Source: Paraperibacillus marinus (GTDB lineage: Bacteria > Bacillota > Bacilli > Bacillales > DSM-1321). From it: DNA of 64,000 nucleotides. Below, in pieces: positions 17,300 to 25,568 of the stretch. The notes under the pieces are model-generated. The model searched no databases, was not told the origin of the DNA, and saw only the letters and a program-made list of their open reading frames with translations. The stretch covers positions 992,001-1,056,000 of the forward strand of contig NZ_CP143542.1 of NCBI RefSeq assembly GCF_046237605.1. Reading direction: 5' to 3'. Made by a program: the position numbers and the translations under genes. The stretch's first letter is position 1; each line of letters opens with the position of its first letter.

Positions 17300-17943
17300 A
17301 CGAGAAGACAATAAAGGCAGCCGCTGCCGGACAGTCAAAAATATATTTGGAAGTTGTGGAAAAACTCAGGCACATGATCAAGGAAGACCGGCTGCGCCCT
17401 GGTGATAAAATCCCGTCTGAACGGGAATTGTCCGAGCGCCTTCAAGTAGGGCGCTCTTCGGTAAGGGAAGCTTTGCGGTCCCTGGAGCTGCTTGGCCTTA
17501 TTGAAACCAGGAGGGGAGAAGGCACCTACATCAAGGTATTTCAGGAGCACAGGCTGGTGGAACTCCTTGGTGCCTTCCTACTCGCAGATGAAGAGACTAA
17601 GAAAAATCTGATAGAAACACGCGTGTTTCTCGAACAGTCCATTCTCCATGCATTAGTGCATAAGGCATCACAGGAAAACATCGATGACATGATCCTGTGG
17701 GCCGGGAAGAATGATTGGGATGATGAAGCCTTTTTTAAGCGGCTCTTTCAATTGAACACCAATCATCTTCTCGAGAGGATATGGGTCATTGTCAATATGT
17801 ATGCCAAGTCCACCGGAGAGGACAGGCAGCAGGCTCCACGGCAGGCTTATCTGGATATGCTCCATGCCCTGGGAGAGAAAAACGGGCATGAAGTTAACAG
17901 GATCCATCTCAAAGAAATAAGGAATATGCCAAATTTTCTATAA
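17296..17943 (+). CDS. FadR-subfamily GntR transcriptional regulator
   Basis: 215-residue regulator with an N-terminal winged helix (about 20-80, LRPGDKIPSERELSERLQVGRSSVREALRSLE, given here as two joined motifs KIPSERELSERLQVGRSS and VREALRSLELLGLIE) and a C-terminal all-helical FCD-like ligand domain that is shorter than usual. The ATG overlaps the malic enzyme stop, so it is cotranscribed. A palindrome of the type bound by this subfamily lies at the operon promoter (16004-16016), supporting feedback control of malic enzyme. The effector is unknown; an organic acid such as malate or another carboxylate would be typical. The DNA-recognition helix looks intact. It ends about 100 bases before accD. 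Confidence 0.9.
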   Translation: MNEKTIKAAAAGQSKIYLEVVEKLRHMIKEDRLRPGDKIPSERELSERLQVGRSSVREALRSLELLGLIETRRGEGTYIKVFQEHRLVELLGAFLLADEETKKNLIETRVFLEQSILHALVHKASQENIDDMILWAGKNDWDDEAFFKRLFQLNTNHLLERIWVIVNMYAKSTGEDRQQAPRQAYLDMLHALGEKNGHEVNRIHLKEIRNMPNFL

Positions 17944-18047
17944 TGGATATCAGTTTATACCTGAAGGATTTCATATGCATACAATGGACAGGCAGAGCTC
18001 GCTTCTGCTGCTGGTTAGTGCTATAGGAAGTTAAGGGGAGGTTCACC

Positions 18048-18917
18048 ATGATAAAGGATTTATTTTCAAAATCAAAAAAGAAAAAATATGCAACAATTCC
18101 TTCTGAGCGGACAAAGAACGAAGTCCCGGAAGGCATTATGACGAAATGCCCTAATTGTAAGAAAATCATGTATACCAAGGAGCTGCTGAAGACCCAAAAG
18201 GTATGCATGCATTGCGGGTACCACCACCAGATGAACGCCTGGGAACGCATCGACAGCATCTTTGATGAAGGAACTTTCGAAGAGCTGGATAAAAACATGG
18301 TTACCGTCAATCCTCTCAATTTTCCCGGCTATGAGGACAAAATCAAATCAGACATGAAAAAGACACAAAGCAATGAAGCTGTCGTCACCGGCACAGGCTT
18401 CATCAACGGACACAAAAGTGCTGTGGCGGTCATGGATTCGACCTTCCGGATGGGAAGCATGGGCTCCGTTGTAGGAGAAAAAATAGCCAGGGCGGTCGAA
18501 AAGGCGGATGAACTCGGAATCCCCTTCATTGTATTTACAGCATCCGGGGGCGCACGCATGCAGGAGGGTGTCTTAAGCCTCATGCAGATGGCCAAGACAA
18601 GTGTAGCCCTAAAGAGATTCAGTGAAAACAAAGGACTTTATATTGTTGTCATGACCCACCCGACAACCGGCGGGGTCTCCGCGTCATTTGCTTCCATGGG
18701 GGATTATAACCTGGCTGAGCCGGGTGCGCTCATCGGGTTCGCCGGAAGGCGCATCATTGAACAGACCATCCGGGAAGAACTGCCCGAGGACTTTCAGACG
18801 AGCGAGTTCCTGTTAAAGCATGGCCAGCTTGACGCAGTAATCCACAGGCAGCAGCTTAAGGACTCCCTTTCCAATATAATCGATATTCATGTACCGGGCG
18901 GTGAGTTGAAATGGTAG
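18048..18917 (+). CDS. accD: Acetyl-CoA carboxylase carboxyltransferase subunit beta
   Basis: With AccA transfers carboxyl from biotinylated AccB to acetyl-CoA, the first committed step of fatty acid synthesis. 289 residues. A basic N-terminus (KSKKKKYATIP) leads to the four-cysteine zinc ribbon CPNC...CMHC (about residues 33-55), followed by the crotonase-fold carboxyltransferase domain with FTASGGARMQEG and HPTTGGVSASFASMGD, which form the oxyanion and CoA sites. ATG preceded by AGGGGAGG. It overlaps accA by seven bases, typical of tight stoichiometric coupling. Confidence 0.97.
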   Translation: MIKDLFSKSKKKKYATIPSERTKNEVPEGIMTKCPNCKKIMYTKELLKTQKVCMHCGYHHQMNAWERIDSIFDEGTFEELDKNMVTVNPLNFPGYEDKIKSDMKKTQSNEAVVTGTGFINGHKSAVAVMDSTFRMGSMGSVVGEKIARAVEKADELGIPFIVFTASGGARMQEGVLSLMQMAKTSVALKRFSENKGLYIVVMTHPTTGGVSASFASMGDYNLAEPGALIGFAGRRIIEQTIREELPEDFQTSEFLLKHGQLDAVIHRQQLKDSLSNIIDIHVPGGELKW

Positions 18918-19888
18918 GAGAATTAGAGTTTGAAAAACCGATAATAGACCTGCAGGAAAAAATAGATGAGCTTAAAAGAATTACTAAGGAAGCCGATGTT
19001 GACCTTTCCTCGGAGATTGAAAAACTGGAAGGCCGGCTGGCCAATCTGCAGGATGAGGTGTACAACAATATGAAGCCTTGGGACCGTGTCCAAGTGGCTC
19101 GTCATCCTGCCCGCCCCACTACCCTGGACTATGCTGCCCATTTATTCACAGATTTCTTTGAGTGTCATGGGGACCGTGTTTTTGGGGACGACGCAGCGAT
19201 TGTAGGCGGAATTGGAAAGTTCCATGGGCTGCCGGTGACCATCATCGGCCATCAGCGGGGAAAAGATACTAAGGAAAATATCATGCGCAATTTCGGGATG
19301 CCTCACCCTGAGGGAAACAGAAAGGCTTTAAGGCTGATGAAGCAGGCTGAAAAGTTCAATCGGCCGATTATCTGCTTTATTGACACGAAGGGTGCCTATC
19401 CCGGCAAAGCTGCAGAGGAACGCGGACAGAGTGAAGCGATTGCCCGGAATATCTATGAGATGGGCGGCCTCACTGTACCGGTGATCTGCATCGTGATTGG
19501 CGAAGGAGGCAGCGGTGGTGCGCTTGCACTTGGAGTGGGCGATAGAATATTCATGCTGGAGAATTCTACTTATTCTGTAATTTCTCCAGAAGGAGCGGCG
19601 GCACTGCTCTGGAAGGATTCCAGCCTCGCAAAGCGTGCAGCTGAAACCATGAAAATCACCGCGCCTGACCTGAAGGAACTGGGAATCATAGATGAGATCA
19701 TCAAGGAAGCAGAGGGAGGGGCCCACCGGGATATCCTCGTACAGGCATCTTATATAGAAGAAGCCATCCATGCGGCACTTGGCAGCCTTCTGTCCATGGA
19801 TGCGGATGAACTCGTTGAGCAGAGATATCAGAAATTCAAAAGAATTGGCGAGTATTCGTTTCTTCAGGATCACATAGGAGTAAAATAA
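18911..19888 (+). CDS. accA: Acetyl-CoA carboxylase carboxyltransferase subunit alpha
   Basis: 325-residue partner of AccD. An N-terminal helical coiled segment (about 10-55, LQEKIDELKRITKE) precedes the carboxyltransferase domain with FHGLPVTIIGHQRGKDTKEN, FIDTKGAYPGKAAEERGQ and VIGEGGSGGALALGVGDR, which hold carboxybiotin and CoA. Starts within the end of accD. A terminator follows directly, so accD-accA form the distal or whole transcription unit; no promoter of its own is obvious, and transcription could come from upstream. Confidence 0.97.
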   Translation: MVGELEFEKPIIDLQEKIDELKRITKEADVDLSSEIEKLEGRLANLQDEVYNNMKPWDRVQVARHPARPTTLDYAAHLFTDFFECHGDRVFGDDAAIVGGIGKFHGLPVTIIGHQRGKDTKENIMRNFGMPHPEGNRKALRLMKQAEKFNRPIICFIDTKGAYPGKAAEERGQSEAIARNIYEMGGLTVPVICIVIGEGGSGGALALGVGDRIFMLENSTYSVISPEGAAALLWKDSSLAKRAAETMKITAPDLKELGIIDEIIKEAEGGAHRDILVQASYIEEAIHAALGSLLSMDADELVEQRYQKFKRIGEYSFLQDHIGVK

Positions 19889-19920
19889 AACGTGCAGTTT
19901 ATGCACGTTCTTTCTTTTTG
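19889..19920 (+). terminator. Terminator of accDA
   Basis: AACGTGCA / TGCACGTT stem with a five-base loop and a CTTTCTTTTT tail, beginning at the accA stop. Confidence 0.85.
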
Positions 19921-19983
19921 CTCTTTTCTAAAAAAGTATTGTTTTATAATCAGTTCAGTGAGGAGATTTAATTCGTTTACAAA

Positions 19984-20046
19984 GCTGATTGGAGCGGAAG
20001 GCGCGAGAGTCCCGCGGTAAGCGAGTGCCTGCAGCGGAGATCAAAC
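19984..20046 (+). repeat. Relic of a Bacillus intergenic repeat
   Basis: The stretch starts GCTGATTGGAGCGGAAGG and ends CAGCGGAGATCAAAC. From memory these resemble the two ends of a palindrome-rich intergenic repeat common in many Bacillus genomes (full copies run well over 100 bases); here the middle seems lost. Basis is pattern memory, not a database comparison. Confidence 0.5.
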
Positions 20047-20116
20047 TTCTTCTCCAGCAGCTGCAATGTTTACGAAAGCAGAATTTTTGGAACAAACCAG
20101 GATCAATGCGGATATT

Positions 20117-20145
20117 TTGTAAATAAAGATATTTTCCAGTATAAT
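20117..20145 (+). promoter_or_regulatory. Candidate promoter of pfkA-pyk
   Basis: TTGTAA (20117-20122), 17 bases, TATAAT (20140-20145). This would give a leader of about 240 bases before pfkA. The rest of the 19921-20395 gap holds the repeat relic and AT-rich sequence; no riboswitch was recognised. Confidence 0.55.
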
Positions 20146-20395
20146 TTGTATGTTATTTCACAAATAAAGGTTTACGAAATTTGATTACTAATTTAGAATG
20201 AGTACGGAAACCCGGTTTTTGCAATTTATCATATAGAACTGGGATAAAATGTCTATACTAACTCTGTATGAATTTTTTTTAAAATCAGATTCAGGGTCAA
20301 TTGTACTGGCGGCTTGGGCCGTCGGACCTATTTATTTCTATACATATTTACATTCAATGGCGTGTAGACTGTTATTCTTTATAGAGGTGATTATT

Positions 20396-21358
20396 TTGAA
20401 AAGAATTGGAGTACTGACAAGCGGCGGAGATTCTCCTGGGATGAATGCAGCCGTCCGTGCTGTGGTACGTAAGGCAATATACCATGATGTAGAAGTTTAC
20501 GGCATTTACCATGGCTACGAGGGCCTGATTAAAGGTGATATTAAAAAGCTGGAAATCGGCTCGGTTGGCGACATCATCCATCGCGGAGGCACTATGCTCT
20601 TTTCTGCCCGCTGTCCTGAATTCAAGACGAAGGAAGGCCAGATGAAAGGAATCGAACAGCTGAAGAAGCATGGCATCGAAGGCTTGGTTGTCATTGGCGG
20701 TGACGGATCTTACATGGGCGCGAAAGCACTGACAGAGCACGGCTTCCCATGTGTAGGAGTGCCAGGCACCATTGATAATGATATACCGGGCACTGAATTC
20801 ACCATCGGGTTCGATACGGCCATCAATACTGTCATCGATGCAATCGATAAAATCAGGGACACGGCAACTTCCCATAAACGGACTTATGTAATAGAAGTCA
20901 TGGGCAGGGATGCAGGGGATATCGCACTATGGGCAGGCCTTGCAGGCGGAGCTGAATCCATCTTGATCCCTGAATCTGCGGAGGATATCCATGATGTAGT
21001 AGCCCGGTTGAAACGGGGACAGGACCGCGGTAAAAAACACAGCATCATCATAGTTGCAGAAGGCGTCGGCAGTGCAGTCGATGTGGCGAAGCAATTAGAG
21101 GAATTGACTGAATTTGAAACCCGCGTCTCAGTACTGGGCTATATTCAGCGCGGGGGATCACCTACGGTCGCTGACAGGGTGCTGGCGAGCCGCCTCGGTG
21201 CTTACGCCGTTGCCCTCCTCCTTGAAGGCAAGGGCGGACGTGCGGTAGGCATAGAGAGCAACCGCCTTGTGGATTATGGAATTATAGAGGCACTGACTCA
21301 GAAAAAGCATAACATCGACCAGCAGATGTTCGATTTATCCAGGGAGCTTTCTATATAA
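20396..21358 (+). CDS. pfkA: 6-phosphofructokinase
   Basis: ATP-dependent phosphorylation of fructose 6-phosphate, the main control point of glycolysis; allosteric homotetramer in bacilli. 320 residues, the standard length. Visible motifs: LTSGGDSPGMNAAVRA (ATP site), GGDGSYMGA, PGTIDNDIPGTEFTIGFDT with the catalytic Asp, and VMGRDAGDIALWAG. The TTG at 20396 is chosen for AGAGGTGA five bases upstream and the family N-terminus MKRIGVLTSGG; an ATG 147 bases upstream would add an unrelated hydrophobic leader and is rejected. Pyk follows after 39 bases, as in other bacilli. Confidence 0.97.
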   Translation: MKRIGVLTSGGDSPGMNAAVRAVVRKAIYHDVEVYGIYHGYEGLIKGDIKKLEIGSVGDIIHRGGTMLFSARCPEFKTKEGQMKGIEQLKKHGIEGLVVIGGDGSYMGAKALTEHGFPCVGVPGTIDNDIPGTEFTIGFDTAINTVIDAIDKIRDTATSHKRTYVIEVMGRDAGDIALWAGLAGGAESILIPESAEDIHDVVARLKRGQDRGKKHSIIIVAEGVGSAVDVAKQLEELTEFETRVSVLGYIQRGGSPTVADRVLASRLGAYAVALLLEGKGGRAVGIESNRLVDYGIIEALTQKKHNIDQQMFDLSRELSI

Positions 21359-21397
21359 ACATCTTTGGCAATATAAAATTTGGAGGTATACAAAAAC

Positions 21398-23158
21398 ATG
21401 CGTAAAACTAAAATCGTATGTACGATAGGACCGGCGAGTGAGAGCTTAGAGAATTTGACTTCTTTGCTTGAAGCCGGTATGAATGTGTGCAGGCTGAACT
21501 TCTCACACGGTGATTTTGAGGAGCACGGCAGCCGGATCGTAAATATCCGCAAAGCTGTGGAGCAGACTGGGAAACAGGCGGCCATCCTCCTTGATACAAA
21601 GGGACCGGAAATCCGTACAAACAATATGGAAAATGGTGCTGTCGAGCTGCAATCCGGCCGCACAGTCGAAATCTCAATGACGGAAGTCCTCGGAACTGAA
21701 AAGAGATTCTCCATTACGTATGAAGGCTTGATCGACGATGTCCACCCGGGCTCGCGCATCCTTCTTGATGATGGCCTCATCGGGCTGGAAGTAACGGAAA
21801 TCAAAAAAGAAGAAAACATCATTGTCACAAATATCCTGAACAGCGGTGTTCTTAAAAATAAAAAGGGCGTAAATGTCCCGGGAGTTTCTGTAAAGCTTCC
21901 AGGTTTAACTGAAAAGGATAAAAAGGATATTATCTTCGGCATCGAGCAGGATGTTGACTTTATTGCCGCTTCCTTTGTTAGGCGTGCATCTGATGTCCTT
22001 GAGATCCGTGAGCTTCTTGCTGACCACGGGGCAAAGCATATCCAGATCATCCCTAAAATTGAAAATCACGAAGGTGTAGAAAACATTGATGAGATTCTGG
22101 AAGTTTCTGACGGCCTGATGGTTGCCCGCGGCGATCTTGGAGTGGAGATCCCGGCTGAAGAAGTTCCTCTCGTGCAGAAGGAGCTTATCCGTAAGTGCAA
22201 TGAGCTTGGCAAGCCAGTCATCACAGCAACCCAGATGCTTGATTCCATGCAGCGGAACCCGCGTCCGACACGTGCAGAAGCAAGTGACGTAGCCAATGCT
22301 ATTTTTGACGGAACAGATGCAATCATGCTTTCCGGCGAAACGGCTGCTGGAACTTATCCGATTGAAGCTGTTGAAACGATGCACAATATTGCGTCACGCA
22401 CAGAAAAAGCCCTTAATTACAAAGAAATCGTTGCTGCCAGAAGCAAGACGAATGAGCATAATGTAACAGATGCAATTGGGCAATCGGTTGCTTACACGGC
22501 TCTTAATCTTGAAGCGGGAGCTATTATCACTCCGACTGAAAGCGGACATACAGCCCGCATGATTTCCAAATACCGTCCGAAGGCTCCGATTGTAGCCGTT
22601 ACTTCATGTGAGAAAGTGGCAAGAAGACTTTCGCTGGTATGGGGAGTATATGCTGAAATCGGTCCTAAAGCTTCTTCCACTGATGAAATGCTGGACGTTT
22701 CGATCGAGAAGAGCATGGATTCAGGAATCGTAAGCCACGGTGATCTTGTAGTCATCACTGCTGGAGTTCCTGTTGGTGAGGCCGGTACGACCAACCTCAT
22801 GAAAATTCATGTTCTGAATGATGCGACCATCAAAGCGCAGGGAATCGGCAGGAAAGCTGCAAAAGGGAAAGTGGTCATCGCAAGGAATGCTGAAGAGGCA
22901 AATACAAACGTAACAGACGGCAGCATCCTTGTTACTTACGGATCAGACCGCGATATGATGCCGGCCATCGAGCGTTGTGCCGCTCTTATTACAGAAGAAG
23001 GCGGCTTGACCAGCCATGCCGCAGTTGTTGGTGTTAACCTCGGCATTCCAGTTATAGTGGGGGCAGAAAATGCAACCAGCATCCTTAAGGATGGACAGCA
23101 GATCACGGTTGATGCAAGACGCGGAACCATCTATGAAGGGCATACCAAAGTCCTTTAA
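21398..23158 (+). CDS. pyk: Pyruvate kinase with C-terminal PEP-utilizer domain
   Basis: Converts PEP and ADP to pyruvate and ATP. 586 residues: the classical A/B/C domains (MRKTKIVCTIGPAS, LDTKGPEIRT, the PKIENHEGVENIDEI motif and MVARGDLGVEIP, then ATQMLDSM) plus an extra C-terminal domain (about 475-586) with the GGLTSHAAVVG motif of PEP-utilizing enzymes, normal in Bacillus and Staphylococcus. The ATG at 21398 has TTGGAGG 12 bases upstream; an upstream in-frame TTG inside that site is rejected. Operon with pfkA; a terminator follows. Confidence 0.97.
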   Translation: MRKTKIVCTIGPASESLENLTSLLEAGMNVCRLNFSHGDFEEHGSRIVNIRKAVEQTGKQAAILLDTKGPEIRTNNMENGAVELQSGRTVEISMTEVLGTEKRFSITYEGLIDDVHPGSRILLDDGLIGLEVTEIKKEENIIVTNILNSGVLKNKKGVNVPGVSVKLPGLTEKDKKDIIFGIEQDVDFIAASFVRRASDVLEIRELLADHGAKHIQIIPKIENHEGVENIDEILEVSDGLMVARGDLGVEIPAEEVPLVQKELIRKCNELGKPVITATQMLDSMQRNPRPTRAEASDVANAIFDGTDAIMLSGETAAGTYPIEAVETMHNIASRTEKALNYKEIVAARSKTNEHNVTDAIGQSVAYTALNLEAGAIITPTESGHTARMISKYRPKAPIVAVTSCEKVARRLSLVWGVYAEIGPKASSTDEMLDVSIEKSMDSGIVSHGDLVVITAGVPVGEAGTTNLMKIHVLNDATIKAQGIGRKAAKGKVVIARNAEEANTNVTDGSILVTYGSDRDMMPAIERCAALITEEGGLTSHAAVVGVNLGIPVIVGAENATSILKDGQQITVDARRGTIYEGHTKVL

Positions 23159-23167
23159 TACAAATAA

Positions 23168-23202
23168 TGCGGCGGGAGCAGAGGCTTTCCGCCGCTTTTT
23201 TA
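23168..23202 (+). terminator. Terminator of pyk
   Basis: GCGGCGG / CCGCCGC stem followed by six T. Confidence 0.85.
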
Positions 23203-23241
23203 CTATACAGGCAATTAAATAAGAAAGGCGGGAGTCCGCAG

Positions 23242-23628
23242 ATGAAATATCTTATTAGTATATTTATAATCGTTCCTGCCCTGGAAATTGGGGCATTCCT
23301 TCTGGCAAGCCGGACTGCAGGTGTCCTGCCATCTGTTCTTTTGATTATCCTGACAGGAACCATCGGGGCCTATCTGGCCAAAAAACAGGGCCTGGAAACT
23401 ATCCAGAAAATCCAGCGGGAGCTTGCATCAGGCAGGATCCCGGGAGATTCCCTAATAGATGGCGCCTGCATTTTGATAGGCGGATGCCTCCTGATTTCAC
23501 CAGGTTTTCTGACAGATATCCTGGGGCTGTTCCTGATGCTTCCGCCCCTTAGGCGAATGATTAAACCGCTGGTGAAAAGGAGCCTGAGAAAAGCAGTGGA
23601 AAAGAAGCGGGTTACCATTATCAGATAA
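23242..23628 (+). CDS. fxsA: FxsA family membrane protein
   Basis: 128 residues with three hydrophobic helices: YLISIFIIVPALEIGAFLL, VLPSVLLIILTGTIGAYLA and CILIGGCLLISPGFLTDILG, and a basic cytoplasmic tail. The proline/glycine-bearing ISPGFLTDILGLFL segment is the family hallmark. The E. coli namesake reduces phage T7 exclusion when overproduced; the cellular role in bacilli is unknown. ATG at 23242 follows AAAGGCGGGAG; the open frame upstream overlaps the pyk terminator and is not used. B. subtilis has the same gene (ytzA) here. Confidence 0.9.
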   Translation: MKYLISIFIIVPALEIGAFLLASRTAGVLPSVLLIILTGTIGAYLAKKQGLETIQKIQRELASGRIPGDSLIDGACILIGGCLLISPGFLTDILGLFLMLPPLRRMIKPLVKRSLRKAVEKKRVTIIR

Positions 23629-23705
23629 GGCAGACCGGCTCTAAGAAGAGGCTGATTCGGATGGCAGGCCGAGAAAAGGGGGCTTAATCGCAAGCAAGAA
23701 AGTCT

Positions 23706-24812
23706 TCATCCCTTAATGAAGCCCCATACATCTGTGAACACATTCGCCCGGTTCAATGCTGTAATAACAACAAGTACAACCGGCCCAACGATGAGGCCGA
23801 GGAAACCGATCGTCTTGAAGCCAATAAACAGGGCAGCCAGTGTGGCGAGTGGATCCAGCCCGATGCTGGAAGAGAGGACCTTTGGCTCCATGATCTGCCG
23901 CTGGATGAGCACAATAGAATAGAGAGTGCCGAGGGCGATGGCCATGCCGGTATCACCTGAAATCATCTCATAGGCAATCCAGGGAACAAAGACGGCCCCT
24001 GTTCCTAAATAAGGAAGAATATCAACGAAACCGCAAATCAGGGCGATTGTGATGGCATATTCTACGCGTAGAACAAGCAGGCCGGTTAATACAATAACAG
24101 TGGTAATGGAAATGAGCGTCAGCTGGGCCTTGAAAAAGCCGAACAATGCTTTTTTCAGGTCCAGGAAAACGGTTCTTCCGCTGTATTTGGCCTTTGCTGG
24201 CACTATGCGGCTTCCAAGGCTTACAAGGCGGTCCCAGTCTTTACTGATGAAGAAAGTGGCCAGGAAAGAAAACACAATCACGGTCGCTGCGCTTGGAAAC
24301 CATCCAAGTATGGCAGGGATGTTTTGAAAAAAACCTTGTATGAAGCTACCTGCTGAGGTTGCAAGCCGTTCTCCCGCCATCTGCACATTATTCATGATGG
24401 TATTCTGCTGGCCGGCATCCAGTGAATTAAAATAGGCAGCTAGCTTATTATACTGAGGAAGGACCGTGGTTTCGATGAGCTGTTCCACCGCGCCGATGAT
24501 GGTTTCGATGTGGAGAGGGACAGCCTCGGCGAGATAGGCAGTTCCTGATACAATCTCTGTAATCAGCAGTGTGAGCATTCCCGCCAGGCCTGCAATGATA
24601 ATGAACAGGGCCAGGAAGACAGCGGCCCCCCTGGGGAGCCTGGCCCTGGCCTCAAATGCAGCCACCATGGGATTGATCAAAAAGGCAATGAAAAGGGCGA
24701 TAATGAAAGGGTAGGCATATTTCCATAGATACAGCAGGGCCAGCAGGATGCATGCAAGCGTCCCGGCGGCTATGCAGAATCGGATGAATCGCTGGATATA
24801 GAGCGGGTTCAG
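23706..24812 (-). CDS. ytvI: AI-2E family sporulation membrane protein YtvI (CTG start)
   Basis: Polytopic membrane protein of about 368 residues in the AI-2E transporter/PerM family; YtvI of B. subtilis is a sporulation membrane protein of similar length. Hydrophobic segments include LACILLALLYLWKYAYPFIIALFIAF (given in part: LLALLYLWKYAYPF), AVFLALFIIIAGLAGMLTLL, VIVFSFLATFFI and FLGLIVGPVVLVVITAL, with the GFVDILPYLGTGAVFVPW family motif. The last ordinary start (TTG at 24680) would remove the first two helices. In frame upstream, a CTG at 24812-24810 lies eight bases after GGGAGG, giving MNPLYIQRFIRF; a TAG stop precedes it with no ATG, GTG or TTG between. I therefore propose a CTG start. 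Confidence 0.82.
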   Translation of the reverse strand: MNPLYIQRFIRFCIAAGTLACILLALLYLWKYAYPFIIALFIAFLINPMVAAFEARARLPRGAAVFLALFIIIAGLAGMLTLLITEIVSGTAYLAEAVPLHIETIIGAVEQLIETTVLPQYNKLAAYFNSLDAGQQNTIMNNVQMAGERLATSAGSFIQGFFQNIPAILGWFPSAATVIVFSFLATFFISKDWDRLVSLGSRIVPAKAKYSGRTVFLDLKKALFGFFKAQLTLISITTVIVLTGLLVLRVEYAITIALICGFVDILPYLGTGAVFVPWIAYEMISGDTGMAIALGTLYSIVLIQRQIMEPKVLSSSIGLDPLATLAALFIGFKTIGFLGLIVGPVVLVVITALNRANVFTDVWGFIKG

Positions 24813-24879
24813 AAGGCACTCCTCCCGTCGTTCAGTCTATTTTTTTGACGCCTCAGGTCACTCCGCGGCCGTATGCTTT

Positions 24880-24900
24880 GTACAAGTATATGGCTTGTAT
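24880..24900. promoter_or_regulatory. Inverted repeat between ytvI and ytwI
   Basis: TACAAG-TATATGG-CTTGTA (24881-24899) is a 6+6 inverted repeat in the divergent ytvI/ytwI region. It could be an operator; no regulator is suggested. Confidence 0.3.
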
Positions 24901-24993
24901 ATGGAGTGAAATGATAAATAAGTGGAAAAATAGACATGAATTTTCCAGTGATATTATTTCAATAAAACTTCTTATAGAAGGAGGAAGATTAAA

Positions 24994-25455
24994 TTGAGCT
25001 GGGGTCCAGGTTTGTTTTTACTATTGCTGCTGGCAATAGGCATCATTGCAAAAAACTATTCCCTGGCATTTTCTGCAGGCGTTTTACTTTTGATCAAGGC
25101 AGCCGGACTTGACGCTAAAATTTTCCCGCAGCTGCAGGCGAAAGGGATTAACTGGGGAGTTACGATTATTACCATAGCTGTGCTTGTTCCTGTCGCAAAC
25201 GGCTCTATTGGTTTCAAGGAGCTTGGAGATGCGTTAAAATCGCCTTATGCCTGGATTGCATTAGGTTCTGGGATTGCAGTGGCACTTATCGCCAAGGGGG
25301 GACTGATCCTGCTGGGGCAGGATCCGCACCTCACTGCGGCACTAGTATTTGGAACCATTATTGCAGTATCCCTTTTTAAAGGGGTGGCGGTCGGTCCGCT
25401 GATAGGAGCAGGAATAGCTTATCTGTGCATGAGGCTGATTGAGCTGTTCAAATGA
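24994..25455 (+). CDS. ytwI: DUF441 family membrane protein YtwI
   Basis: 153 residues with four hydrophobic segments: FLLLLLAIGIIAKNYSLAFSA, WGVTIITIAVLVPVANGSIG, WIALGSGIAVALIAKGGLIL and ALVFGTIIAVSLFKGVAVGP. It matches the DUF441/UPF0756 family by topology and position beside ytvI. TTG start preceded by AGGAGGAAG. Function unknown. The stop lies within the loop of a terminator, so it is expressed alone, upstream of and separate from citZ. Confidence 0.9.
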   Translation: MSWGPGLFLLLLLAIGIIAKNYSLAFSAGVLLLIKAAGLDAKIFPQLQAKGINWGVTIITIAVLVPVANGSIGFKELGDALKSPYAWIALGSGIAVALIAKGGLILLGQDPHLTAALVFGTIIAVSLFKGVAVGPLIGAGIAYLCMRLIELFK

Positions 25456-25466
25456 ACAGCTCTTTC
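25441..25466 (+). terminator. Terminator of ytwI
   Basis: GAGCTGTTC / GAACAGCTC nine-pair stem containing the ytwI stop in its loop, with a short TTTC tail. Confidence 0.7.
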
Positions 25467-25497
25467 AGCAGCCTCGGCATTCAGCTGTATTTTATTC

Positions 25498-25523
25498 TAA
25501 TAAAATATTTATTTATTTTATTA
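25498..25523. promoter_or_regulatory. AT-rich inverted repeat upstream of citZ
   Basis: TAATAAAATA, six bases, TATTTTATTA: a perfect 10+10 inverted repeat centred about 60 bases before the predicted citZ start point. That is where LysR-type regulators such as CcpC bind at citZ in B. subtilis, but the exact ATAA-N7-TTAT consensus is not met. Confidence 0.45.
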
Positions 25524-25534
25524 AGGTGTTTTCG

Positions 25535-25563
25535 TTCACAAATATCTGATTATTGTTTATAAT
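25535..25563 (+). promoter_or_regulatory. citZ promoter
   Basis: TTCACA (25535-25540), 17-base spacer, perfect TATAAT (25558-25563). The transcript would start near 25570 and carry a leader of about 265 bases. Confidence 0.75.
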
Positions 25564-25568
25564 ATGAG

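Noticed and set aside
18010..18047. FapR-like operator before accD (GTTAGTGCTATAGGAAGTTAA)
   Set aside because: Only the TTAGT half resembles the FapR consensus, and acc genes are not FapR targets in B. subtilis as I know it. Spacing and symmetry are poor.
20249..20395. 49-residue N-terminal extension of pfkA from an upstream ATG
   Set aside because: It adds a hydrophobic leader not found in any PfkA, lacks a ribosome site, and TTG 20396 has AGAGGTGA and the family N-terminus.
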